DNA of 15,313 nt from NCBI GenBank assembly GCA_946534455.1, contig CAMNCR010000198.1:1-15313 (forward strand). The letters are read 5' to 3'. The position numbers were made by a program, and so were the translations under genes. Below the pieces are notes generated by a model, which saw only the letters and a list, made by a program, of their open reading frames with translations, did no database searches and was not told the origin of the DNA. The DNA is from an uncultured Clostridia bacterium. GTDB lineage: Bacteria; Bacillota; Clostridia; Christensenellales; Aristaeellaceae. Shown piece after piece: positions 6,890-13,870 of this stretch. Every line of letters starts with the position of its first letter. Within the stretch, counting starts at the first letter, position 1.

Positions 6890-8112
6890 TCTACGGATGC
6901 ATCGGGGAGCACCTGCCCCACAGCTTTTCCGCGGAAATTCACCGGCAGATCGGGCCGGAGCCCTACGAGCTGCGGGAAATTGCGCCGGAGGCGCTGAGCG
7001 CCTTCCTGGCGGAGCGGGATTTCGAGGGCATCAATGTGACGATTCCCTACAAGCAGGCGGTGATTCCGGCGCTGGCCGGCATGAGCGACACGGCCCGGGC
7101 CATCGGCGCGGTGAACACCGTCGTGCGGCGGAGGGGCCTGCTCTACGGGGACAACACGGACGCGGAGGGCCTGACCCGGCTGATCCGGCGGACGGGCATC
7201 GATCCCGCCGGGGGCAAGGCGCTGATTCTCGGCACGGGCGGCACCAGCCGCACCGCCCTGCATGTGCTGCGCGCCCTGGGGGCGTCGGAGGTGCTGCGGG
7301 TCAGCCGCACCGCCCGGGAAGGCGCCGTCTCCTACGAGGCGGCCCGGACGGAGCACGCGGACGCGGCCGTCATCGTGAACACGACGCCCTGCGGCATGTA
7401 TCCCCGGGCGGAGGAGACGCCGATCTCCCTGGAGCCCTTCGGCCGGCTGCGCGGGGTGGTGGACGCGATCTATAACCCGCTGCGCAGCCGGCTGGTGCTG
7501 GCGGCCCAGGCCCGGGGCATTCCGGCGGCGGGCGGGCTGTATATGCTGGTGGCCCAGGCGGTGCGCGCGGCGGAAATCTTCCGGGACACGCGGTATCCGG
7601 ACTCGCTGACGGAGGAGATCTTCGGGCGTCTGAGGCGGAGCAAGGAAAACATCGTGCTCATCGGCATGCCGGGCTGCGGTAAGTCCGCCGTGGCGGCGGC
7701 GCTGCGGAAGGCGCTGGGCCGGGAGAGCGTGGACACGGACGCGCTGATCGTCGCCCGGGCGGGCAAGCCCATTCCGGAGATCTTCCGGGAGGACGGGGAA
7801 AAGCACTTCCGCGACCTGGAGACCGCGGTGATCCGGGAGCTGGCCCCGAAAACCGGCCTGATCGTGGCGACGGGCGGCGGCGCGGTGCTGCGGCCGGAAA
7901 ACGTGGAGGCGCTGAAGCAGAACGGGCGCCTGCTCCTGCTGGACCGGCCGCTTCAGGAGCTGCTGCCCACGGACGACCGGCCCCTGGCGGATACCCGGGA
8001 GAAGATCCTTTCCCTCTATGAGGCCCGGATGCCCATCTACCGGGCCGCGGCGGACGAGGTGCTGCCGGTGCGGGGCACGCCGGAGGAAATGGCGGAAAAA
8101 ATCATCCGATAA
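6886..8112 (+). CDS. aroE-aroK: Shikimate dehydrogenase - shikimate kinase fusion protein
   Basis: One uninterrupted 408-residue frame joins two consecutive enzymes. Residues 1-245 are AroE, which reduces 3-dehydroshikimate with NADPH. It shows PHSFSAEIH at 11-19 for substrate binding, NVTIPYKQAV at 50-59 with catalytic Lys56, GDNTDAEGL at 88-96 with catalytic Asp92, GTGGTSRTA at 116-124 for NADP, and GLYMLVAQA at 217-225. Residues 255-408 are AroK, which phosphorylates shikimate. It shows Walker A GMPGCGKSA at 260-268, VDTD at 282-285, FRDLE at 308-312, the GGG at 330-332 and the lid Arg in DRPLAD at 364-369. The lid loop looks a few residues shorter than in M. tuberculosis AroK. The linker is about ten residues. 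The start overlaps the aroC stop, with GGGGGAGG upstream. All key residues are intact, so both activities are expected. Confidence 0.95.
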   Translation: MIYGCIGEHLPHSFSAEIHRQIGPEPYELREIAPEALSAFLAERDFEGINVTIPYKQAVIPALAGMSDTARAIGAVNTVVRRRGLLYGDNTDAEGLTRLIRRTGIDPAGGKALILGTGGTSRTALHVLRALGASEVLRVSRTAREGAVSYEAARTEHADAAVIVNTTPCGMYPRAEETPISLEPFGRLRGVVDAIYNPLRSRLVLAAQARGIPAAGGLYMLVAQAVRAAEIFRDTRYPDSLTEEIFGRLRRSKENIVLIGMPGCGKSAVAAALRKALGRESVDTDALIVARAGKPIPEIFREDGEKHFRDLETAVIRELAPKTGLIVATGGGAVLRPENVEALKQNGRLLLLDRPLQELLPTDDRPLADTREKILSLYEARMPIYRAAADEVLPVRGTPEEMAEKIIR

Positions 8113-8113
8113 A

Positions 8114-8119
8114 TGGAGG
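8114..8119 (+). promoter_or_regulatory. Ribosome binding site that fixes the aroQ start
   Basis: TGGAGG lies 5 nt before the ATG at 8125. It overlaps the in-frame ATG at 8113, which abuts the previous stop codon and has no site of its own, so 8125 is the better start. Confidence 0.7.
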
Positions 8120-8124
8120 CGCGC

Positions 8125-8568
8125 ATGAACATCCTGGTGATCAACGGACCGAACCTGAATATGCTGGGCATCCGGGAGCCGGACCTTTACGGACGGGTCA
8201 CCTACGCGGAGCTGTGCCGGCGGATCGAGGCGCACGCGGCGGAGCGGGGAGTGGAGGTTTCCTGCTATCAGTCCAACCATGAGGGCGATCTGGTGGATGC
8301 GATCCAGAACGCCTATGGCCGGGTGGACGGCATCGTCATCAACCCCGGCGCCTATACCCACACCAGCGTGGCGATCCTGGACGCGCTCAAGGCCGTGTCC
8401 ATCCGCGCCGTGGAGGTGCATATCTCGGATGTGGACGCGCGGGAGCCCTTCCGGCGCACCAGCTACGTCCGCCTCGCCTGCGAGCGGACCATCTCCGGCC
8501 ACGGCATCGACGGCTATCTGGAGGCCATGGACCATCTGATCGGAGGAGAAAAACCATGCGGGCGGTGA
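8125..8568 (+). CDS. aroQ: 3-Dehydroquinate dehydratase, type II
   Basis: This 147-residue enzyme converts 3-dehydroquinate to 3-dehydroshikimate. It is the small dodecameric type II enzyme, unrelated to AroD. The start motif ILVINGPNLNMLGIREPDLYG carries Arg17 and catalytic Tyr22. Further marks are QSNHEGDLVDAIQ at 49-61, INPGAYTHTSVAI at 72-84 with Asn73, and VEVHISD at 96-102 with catalytic His99, then the substrate Arg in FRRTSY at 109-114. The length is normal. It starts 12 nt after the fusion gene and overlaps the following aroA by 13 nt. Its last residues (GGEKPCGR) are therefore read from the aroA ribosome site and start codon. Confidence 0.96.
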   Translation: MNILVINGPNLNMLGIREPDLYGRVTYAELCRRIEAHAAERGVEVSCYQSNHEGDLVDAIQNAYGRVDGIVINPGAYTHTSVAILDALKAVSIRAVEVHISDVDAREPFRRTSYVRLACERTISGHGIDGYLEAMDHLIGGEKPCGR

Positions 8569-9776
8569 TTGCGCCGGGCGCGGCGCGGGGCACGGTGGCG
8601 GCGCCTCCCTCCAAATCCATGGCGCACAGGCTGCTGATCTGCGCGGGCCTGGCGGAGGGGGAAAGCCTCATCACGCATGTGGACCCCTCCGAGGATATTC
8701 TGGCGACGCTGGACTGCCTGCGGGCGCTGGGCGCCGAAGCGGTGTGGGAGAAGGACGCCGTGCGCCTCCGGGGGTGCGACCCGGCCCGGGCGGACTCCGC
8801 TGTGCTGCCCTGCCGGGAAAGCGGCAGCACGCTGCGCTTCATGATTCCGCTGGCGCTGCTGTCGGGCCGGGAGATGCAGCTGCAGGGCAGCGAAACCCTG
8901 ATGACCCGGCCGCTGGGCATCTATGAGGACATCTGCCGGGCCCAGGGGCTCCGCTTCGAGCGGGAGGGGCGCGCGCTCCGGGTGGCGGGAAGGCTGGCGC
9001 CGGGCCGCTATTGTGTGCCCGGAAACATCAGCAGCCAGTTCATCAGCGGTCTGCTGTTCGCCCTGCCGCTGCTGGCGGAGGACAGCCGGATTGAGCTGTG
9101 CCCGCCGGTGGAAAGCAGGCCCTATCTGGATATGACGCTGGAGGCGCTCAGGGCCTTTGGCGTCGGCGCGGACTGGAGCGGAGAGGAAACGCTGCGCGTT
9201 CCCGGCGGGAGCCGGTACCGGGCCCGGGAGGCGGCGGTGGAGGGAGACTATTCCAACGCGGCCTTCTTTGAGGCGCTGAACTGCGCCGGCGGCGGGGTGA
9301 CCGTCACCGGGCTGCGGCAGGACAGCCTGCAGGGAGACCGGGTCTACCGGGAGGCCTTTGACCGGCTGCGGACCGGCATGGCGACCGTGGATGTGACGGA
9401 CTGCCCGGATCTGGCGCCGGTGCTCTTTACGGTGGCGGCCCTGTGCCACGGGGGCATCTTTACGGGAACCCGGCGCCTTCGCTTCAAGGAGAGCGACCGG
9501 GGGACGGTGATGGCCGGGGAGCTGGCGAAGTTCGGCATCACCCTCCGGCAGGAGGAAAACCGGATCACCGTATGCCCCGGGGAGCCCCGGACGCCGCGGG
9601 AGCCGCTGGACAGCCACAACGATCACCGGATCGCCATGGCGCTGTCCGTGCTCTGTACCCGGACGGGGGGAGAAATCAACGGCGCGGAGGCCGTGCGCAA
9701 GAGCCTGCCGGATTACTGGCGGAGGCTGAAGGAACTGGGAGTGGAGGTTCAGACGGATGGAATGGATCAGCCATAG
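8556..9776 (+). CDS. aroA: 3-Phosphoshikimate 1-carboxyvinyltransferase (EPSP synthase)
   Basis: This 406-residue enzyme joins phosphoenolpyruvate and shikimate 3-phosphate. It shows PPSKSMAHR at 17-25 with catalytic Lys20, the phosphoenolpyruvate loop CRESGSTLRF at 86-95, TRPLG at 117-121, EGDYSNAAFF at 229-238, DCPDLAPVLF at 282-291 with the catalytic-base position at Asp285, RFKESDR at 309-315 and SHNDHRIAM at 353-361. It is about 20 residues shorter than the E. coli enzyme, as in other Gram-positive forms. In the loop, the Gly equivalent to E. coli Gly96 is kept, but the Pro101 position is Phe95. The ATG at 8556 has GGAGGAG 7 nt upstream and lies inside the end of aroQ. The stop overlaps tyrA by 20 nt. 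Confidence 0.96.
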   Translation: MRAVIAPGAARGTVAAPPSKSMAHRLLICAGLAEGESLITHVDPSEDILATLDCLRALGAEAVWEKDAVRLRGCDPARADSAVLPCRESGSTLRFMIPLALLSGREMQLQGSETLMTRPLGIYEDICRAQGLRFEREGRALRVAGRLAPGRYCVPGNISSQFISGLLFALPLLAEDSRIELCPPVESRPYLDMTLEALRAFGVGADWSGEETLRVPGGSRYRAREAAVEGDYSNAAFFEALNCAGGGVTVTGLRQDSLQGDRVYREAFDRLRTGMATVDVTDCPDLAPVLFTVAALCHGGIFTGTRRLRFKESDRGTVMAGELAKFGITLRQEENRITVCPGEPRTPREPLDSHNDHRIAMALSVLCTRTGGEINGAEAVRKSLPDYWRRLKELGVEVQTDGMDQP

Positions 9777-10614
9777 CAATATTCTGATTGTGGGCCTGGG
9801 GCTGATGGGCGGCAGCTATGCGCGCGCCCTCCGGCGGCTGGGGTTTCATGTCATGGCGCTGGACAGGGATCCGGACACCATTGAATACGCCCGGGCGGAG
9901 GGACTGGTGGACCGCGGCTATACCGAGCCCCGGGAGGAGATCATCCGGGACGCGGATGCCATCATCTTCGCCCTGTATCCCGGGGTGCTGAAGGAGTGGA
10001 TCCGGCAGTACCAGGCCTGGGTGAAGCCCGGCACCATGCTCACGGACGTCACGGGCGTGAAGACCTGCGTCGTGTATGACGTGCAGGCCATGCTCCGGCC
10101 GGATGTGGAGTTTATCGCGGCCCATCCCATGGCGGGGCGGGAGGTCTACGGCGTGCGCAACAGCGACGACCGCATCTTCCGGGACGCGAACTACATCGTC
10201 GTGCCTACGGAGCGCAACACGGAGGCGGGCATCGCCTGGTGCGAGAGCCTGGGCAGGCTGCTGGGCTTCCGGCGGATTTCCCGCCTGACGCCCGAGGAGC
10301 ACGATGAAATGATCGGCTTCGTATCCCAGCTGACCCACTGCATCGCCGTGTCCCTGATGACCTGCAGCGACAACACGCATCTGGTGGACTACACGGGGGA
10401 CTCCTTCCGCGATCTGACCCGGATTGCCCGCATCAACGATGCCATGTGGAGCGAGCTGTTCATGATGAACCAGAAGCCCCTGCTGCGGCAGATGGATGCG
10501 TTCCTGGAGGAGCTGACGGCCTTCCGGGAGATGCTGGCGAAGGGCGACACGGAGGGAATGCGGGAAAAGATGCGGCTCTCCACGGCGCGGCGCGCGATGT
10601 TTGACAGGAAATGA
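9757..10614 (+). CDS. tyrA: Prephenate dehydrogenase
   Basis: This 285-residue NAD(P)-linked enzyme converts prephenate to 4-hydroxyphenylpyruvate, the step towards tyrosine. The N-terminal Rossmann domain shows ILIVGLGLMGGS at 9-20 and Asp36 at the end of the second strand, which favours NAD. The prephenate site shows HPMAGREVYG at 123-132, where most enzymes have HPMAGSE, and SQLTHCIAVSL at 190-200 with His194. The C-terminal helical domain shows GDSFRDLTRIA at 214-224. There is no chorismate mutase domain and no C-terminal ACT domain, so tyrosine feedback through ACT is unlikely. The ATG at 9757 has GTGGAGG 9 nt upstream and overlaps aroA by 20 nt. A 12-nt gap separates it from the DAHP synthase gene. 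Confidence 0.94.
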   Translation: MEWISHSNILIVGLGLMGGSYARALRRLGFHVMALDRDPDTIEYARAEGLVDRGYTEPREEIIRDADAIIFALYPGVLKEWIRQYQAWVKPGTMLTDVTGVKTCVVYDVQAMLRPDVEFIAAHPMAGREVYGVRNSDDRIFRDANYIVVPTERNTEAGIAWCESLGRLLGFRRISRLTPEEHDEMIGFVSQLTHCIAVSLMTCSDNTHLVDYTGDSFRDLTRIARINDAMWSELFMMNQKPLLRQMDAFLEELTAFREMLAKGDTEGMREKMRLSTARRAMFDRK

Positions 10615-10626
10615 GGGAAGAACGAA

Positions 10627-11655
10627 ATGAACATGCTCTTTGAACGGAAGCTGGCCATCCCCATGGAGGTCAAGGAAATGTATCCGCTGACCGGGGAGAT
10701 GAGCCGGCACAAGGATGAACAGACCGCGGCCCTGCAGGCGGTGCTGGACGGGCGCTCGGATCGCTTCGCGCTGATCATCGGGCCCTGCTCGGCGGACCGG
10801 GAGGACAGCGTCATGGAATACGTGAACCGGCTGAGGGAGCTGGCCGAAAGGGTGAAGGACCGGCTGCTGATCGTCCCCCGGGTGTATACCAACAAGCCCC
10901 GCACCACGGGCGACGGCTACAAGGGAATGCTGCATCAGCCCAATCCGCAGGAAAAGCCGGACATGTTCAAGGGCATCATCGCCATCCGGGAGCTGCACAT
11001 GCGCGTGCTCCGGGAAACGGGCATGGCGCCGGCGGACGAGATGCTCTATCCGGAAAACACGAAATATCTGGATGACCTGCTGGGCTACGTGGCGGTCGGG
11101 GCGCGCTCGGTGGAGGACCAGCAGCACCGCCTGACCGCCAGCGGCATCGATGTGCCCGTGGGCCTGAAGAACCCCACCAGCGGGGACTTCCAGGTGATGC
11201 TCAACGCCGTGCAGGCGGCGCAGCATCCCCATACCTTCATCTTCCGGGGCTGGGAGGCGCACTCCCAGGGCAACCCCTATGCCCATGTGATCCTCCGGGG
11301 CTCCACGAACAAGCACGGCCAGTCCCAGCCGAACTATCACTATGAGGATCTGATGCTGCTCTATGACTTCTATCAGGAGCGGGAGCTGCAGAATCCCGCG
11401 GCCATCGTGGACGTCAACCACGCCAATTCCGGCAAGCGATACATCGAGCAGATCCGCATCGCCAAGGAGGTCATGCACAGCCGCCGGTACAGCGAGCACA
11501 TCCGGAGCCTGGTGAAGGGCCTGATGATCGAAAGCTACCTGGAGGACGGGTGCCAGAAAATCGGCGGCGGCGTCTACGGCCAGTCCATCACCGATCCCTG
11601 CCTGGGATGGGAGAAAACGGAGCGCCTGGTGCTGGAGCTGGCGGACAGTTTATAA
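10627..11655 (+). CDS. 3-Deoxy-7-phosphoheptulonate (DAHP) synthase, type I AroF/AroG/AroH family
   Basis: This 342-residue enzyme condenses phosphoenolpyruvate and erythrose 4-phosphate, the entry step of the shikimate route. It belongs to the E. coli-like AroFGH group rather than the AroA(G)-chorismate mutase fusion type of Bacillus. Motifs are IIGPCSADRED at 50-60 with metal ligand Cys54, VYTNKPRTTGDGYKG at 86-100, VGARSVEDQQHR at 157-168, GLKNPTSGDF at 179-188, DVNHANSGK at 262-270 with His265, ESYLEDG at 302-308 with Glu302, and ITDPCLGWEKTE at 321-332 with Asp323. All four metal ligands are present. Feedback specificity cannot be read with confidence. The start ATG 10627 follows AGGGAAG. 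It is the last gene of the operon, and no terminator is visible after it. Confidence 0.95.
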   Translation: MNMLFERKLAIPMEVKEMYPLTGEMSRHKDEQTAALQAVLDGRSDRFALIIGPCSADREDSVMEYVNRLRELAERVKDRLLIVPRVYTNKPRTTGDGYKGMLHQPNPQEKPDMFKGIIAIRELHMRVLRETGMAPADEMLYPENTKYLDDLLGYVAVGARSVEDQQHRLTASGIDVPVGLKNPTSGDFQVMLNAVQAAQHPHTFIFRGWEAHSQGNPYAHVILRGSTNKHGQSQPNYHYEDLMLLYDFYQERELQNPAAIVDVNHANSGKRYIEQIRIAKEVMHSRRYSEHIRSLVKGLMIESYLEDGCQKIGGGVYGQSITDPCLGWEKTERLVLELADSL

Positions 11656-11671
11656 CAGACTCCGGTCCGAT

Positions 11672-11700
11672 TTGCCAAAGAGAGGGGCTTGTGATAAAAT
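11672..11700 (+). promoter_or_regulatory. Strong extended -10 promoter before the HlyD-like / sepF / divIVA genes
   Basis: TTGCCA (11672-11677) and TAAAAT (11695-11700) are exactly 17 nt apart, five of six matches each, and TGA directly before the -10 makes it an extended -10 element. The start point would be near 11707, about 28 nt before the start codon. Confidence 0.8.
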
Positions 11701-11722
11701 AATCCATTGAGAATCGTGGAAG

Positions 11723-11728
11723 AGGAGG
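11723..11728 (+). promoter_or_regulatory. Ribosome binding site that supports a GTG start
   Basis: AGGAGG lies 6 nt before the GTG at 11735 but 15 nt before the alternative ATG at 11744, so GTG is the likely initiator and the product starts MYQMNPP. Confidence 0.65.
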
Positions 11729-11734
11729 AGCGCC

Positions 11735-12967
11735 GTGTATCAGATGAATCCGCCGGAACCGCCGCAGATGCCGGGCAGGCAGGAAAAAAGCCGGCTCAGC
11801 GTGCCGCAGGTGATGCTGATCGTCGTGGTGCTCGCCTTTCTGGCCTGGTATCTGGTGACGACGCTGACCCCGGAAACCGCTCCCTATGCGACCATTTCCG
11901 CCGGGACGATCGGCTCCCGGTATTCGGGGGACTGCCTGATCGTCCGGGATGAATCGCCCTACGTGGCCGAGGGCGTGACGAACGTGGACCGCAAGTCCGA
12001 GGAGGGCTCCACGGTCTACCGGGGCACGCTGATCTGCAATGTCTACTCCTCCGGCTTCAGCACGCGGGAGCTGACCACGCTGCAGGAGTACCGCGACCAG
12101 ATCAAGGAATATCAGCTCAAGCTGCTGTCCGAGCAGATTACGACCGACGCCACGGCGGACAAGCTCGAGTCCGATGTGCTCAGCCGCGCCCGGGAGGTGC
12201 GGGAGATCATCGGCGGCGCCCGGGGCAACATGACCAACCAGGAGCGGCTGCTGTCCGCGGCCATCGAGGCCCGCCAGAGCTACCTGAAGGACAAATACAG
12301 CAACGACCAGCGGATGAGCCGCCTGTATGACGACGAGCAGAGCCAGCTGCAGCGCATCAACAGCTGGACCAAGCAGTATACCGCCGTCAGCGAGGGTGTG
12401 GTCAGCTTCTATTCCGACGGATACGAGTTCGGGCTGACGGTCAACAACTATGATACCTTCACCCCCGGGGAAGTGCGCGCCATGATGAACGGGCAGAAGC
12501 CGGGAGACGAAACGCTGCAGAAGGGCAAAACCACGATCTTCCGCACGGTGCGGGACGGCAGGTGGTACGTGCTCATGCTCATCCGGGACAGCGGCTTCAA
12601 CCCGGTGGAGGGCTCGGTGTATGAGCTTCGGCTGGAGAACTTCAAGGATACCACCGTTCAGGCCCGGGTGGAGAGCTTCACCCGCGCCGGAGGCGAGCTG
12701 GAGATCCGGCTGAGCGTGGAGGATTCCGTGCTGCCGGTGCTGTATATCCGGACCTGCACCGGCGTGCTGGGGGACAATGTGTCCTCCCTGACGGTGCCGG
12801 AAAAGGCCATCTACACCCAGGACAACATGCTGGGCGTGGTGGTGGTCAACGGGGAATATCAGATCTTCATCCCGGTCAACGTGCTGGACCGCCGGGATGG
12901 CATGGCCTTTATTTCGCCCATCCAGCAGGGCCAGCTGTACGAGGGACAGACGGTGCGCCTGTTCTGA
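11735..12967 (+). CDS. HlyD-like membrane-anchored adaptor protein of the sepF/divIVA locus
   Basis: This 410-residue protein starts with a Pro-rich cytoplasmic tail (residues 1-22) and has one transmembrane helix at about 26-43 (VMLIVVVLAFLAWYLVT). A large outer part follows. It begins with a barrel-sandwich-like strand region (55-105, with ISAGTIG and RDESPYV). Next comes a long helical, probably coiled-coil stretch at about 112-215 with many Glu, Gln, Arg and Leu, and then a beta-rich region to the end with TVPEKAIY near 353-360. This matches membrane fusion proteins of the HlyD/AcrA type, but no ABC, RND or MFS pump gene is adjacent. I infer a role at the cell envelope linked with division from the downstream sepF and divIVA; the actual function is unknown. 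It has its own promoter, so it opens a new transcription unit. Confidence 0.8.
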   Translation: MYQMNPPEPPQMPGRQEKSRLSVPQVMLIVVVLAFLAWYLVTTLTPETAPYATISAGTIGSRYSGDCLIVRDESPYVAEGVTNVDRKSEEGSTVYRGTLICNVYSSGFSTRELTTLQEYRDQIKEYQLKLLSEQITTDATADKLESDVLSRAREVREIIGGARGNMTNQERLLSAAIEARQSYLKDKYSNDQRMSRLYDDEQSQLQRINSWTKQYTAVSEGVVSFYSDGYEFGLTVNNYDTFTPGEVRAMMNGQKPGDETLQKGKTTIFRTVRDGRWYVLMLIRDSGFNPVEGSVYELRLENFKDTTVQARVESFTRAGGELEIRLSVEDSVLPVLYIRTCTGVLGDNVSSLTVPEKAIYTQDNMLGVVVVNGEYQIFIPVNVLDRRDGMAFISPIQQGQLYEGQTVRLF

Positions 12968-13029
12968 CCCGGCGGACAGCAGCGGAGGCAGGCATACGGG
13001 CCCGGGGAGCCGGGCAAGGAGGAGGACGC

Positions 13030-13812
13030 ATGGCGTTTCAGGAGTTCGTGGACGGAATCAGGCGGCTGTTCGGCCGCAGGGATTCGGATGATTCCACGCG
13101 GCCGGACGGGGGTACCAACTTTTACCGCCCCGTCCGGAAAAAGAAGGAAAGCGCGCAGGAGGAGCCCGCTGCCGCGGGAAACGGCGGCGTTCCCTATATT
13201 CATACCGGGTTCACGGGCATGAATCCCCCCACGGAGGGAATGGATCCCATGGCTTCGGGCATGTACACCGGTACGGGCATGAATCCGCCCCGGGACAATA
13301 TTTCCTATATGCCCGGGGTGATGCCGCAGACCCCCGCGCCGAGCTATGCGCACGTGGAGCACATCATGGCCATGACCTCCCTGAAGAGCTGCTACGAGGC
13401 GATCGAATGCATGAAGAACGGGGAGACCCTGATCATCACCCTGGATGCCATCGCCAATGAGGGGGAGAGCATGCGGTGCCAGGACATGCTGGCCGGCGCC
13501 GCCTTCACCCTGGGCTGCACGGTGCGGATGCTGCAGGGGGGCAAGCTGGTGCTCATCGCCCCGGAAAATGTCAAGATTCTGCCGGAGCAGCCGGAGGGCC
13601 GGGCGGAAATGGGCGGCGCGCCCTATACCCAGTACGTTCCGCCGGTGGCGGAGGAGCCCGCGTACGTGGGCCGGCGGGAGCGGCGGGTCAGCCAGCGCTC
13701 GGCCCAGTGGACCGCGGCCCGGAACGGAGAAATGAACGGATACAATCCCTACACCGGGACCATGCCGGCCGCGGCAGGGGATTATGAACGCTTTGGCGGA
13801 TACGGATACTGA
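13030..13812 (+). CDS. sepF: Cell division protein SepF, enlarged form
   Basis: SepF tethers FtsZ to the membrane and shapes the division ring. Residues 1-16 (MAFQEFVDGIRRLFGR) form the expected amphipathic membrane-targeting helix. The folded SepF (DUF552) core is at about 108-185, with CYEAIECMKNGETLIITLDA at 121-140, then RCQDMLAGAAFTLGCTVRML at 149-168 and LVLIAPENVKI at 173-183. The protein is 260 residues against about 150 in B. subtilis. The extra length is a Met/Pro/Gly-rich linker (54-105) with a repeated TG(F)TGMNPP unit, and a 75-residue tail rich in Arg, then Gly and Tyr, ending RFGGYGY. The start has AAGGAGGAGG at 13017-13026. It sits between the HlyD-like gene (62-nt gap) and divIVA (58-nt gap). 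YlmE, YlmG and YlmH partners common in this locus are absent. Confidence 0.9.
   Translation: MAFQEFVDGIRRLFGRRDSDDSTRPDGGTNFYRPVRKKKESAQEEPAAAGNGGVPYIHTGFTGMNPPTEGMDPMASGMYTGTGMNPPRDNISYMPGVMPQTPAPSYAHVEHIMAMTSLKSCYEAIECMKNGETLIITLDAIANEGESMRCQDMLAGAAFTLGCTVRMLQGGKLVLIAPENVKILPEQPEGRAEMGGAPYTQYVPPVAEEPAYVGRRERRVSQRSAQWTAARNGEMNGYNPYTGTMPAAAGDYERFGGYGY
13213..13286 (+). repeat. Direct repeat inside the sepF linker
   Basis: The 14-mer ACGGGCATGAATCC occurs at 13213-13226 and again at 13273-13286, exactly 60 nt (20 codons) apart and in the same frame, encoding TGMNPP twice. Flanking codons are also similar (TGF and GTG before, PT and PR after). It suggests a past in-frame duplication in the disordered linker. 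Confidence 0.65.
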
Positions 13813-13870
13813 GCGACGCGCCCGGGCAGAGGAATCTGTGTGACGGGCCGGGAGGAAAGGAGACGCAACC

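Noticed and set aside
6142..8535. 797-codon open frame on the minus strand
   Set aside because: It is antisense to aroC, the aroE-aroK fusion and aroQ, which have intact family motifs. Its product is rich in His, Gln, Arg and Pro with no domain, as expected for a shadow frame in GC-rich DNA.
9676..11499. 607-codon open frame on the minus strand
   Set aside because: It is antisense to tyrA and the DAHP synthase gene; low-complexity composition, no ribosome site and no recognisable motif.
11744..11754. Shared MNPP coding sequence (ATGAATCCGCC) in the HlyD-like gene and in sepF (13279-13289)
   Set aside because: An 11-nt match in Pro-rich, GC-rich coding DNA can arise by chance; only mentioned as a weak hint in the HlyD-like finding.
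13001..13014. CCCGG/CCGGG hairpin just before the sepF ribosome site
   Set aside because: A 5-bp stem without U tract; it might affect translation, but similar short G/C stems occur throughout the window.
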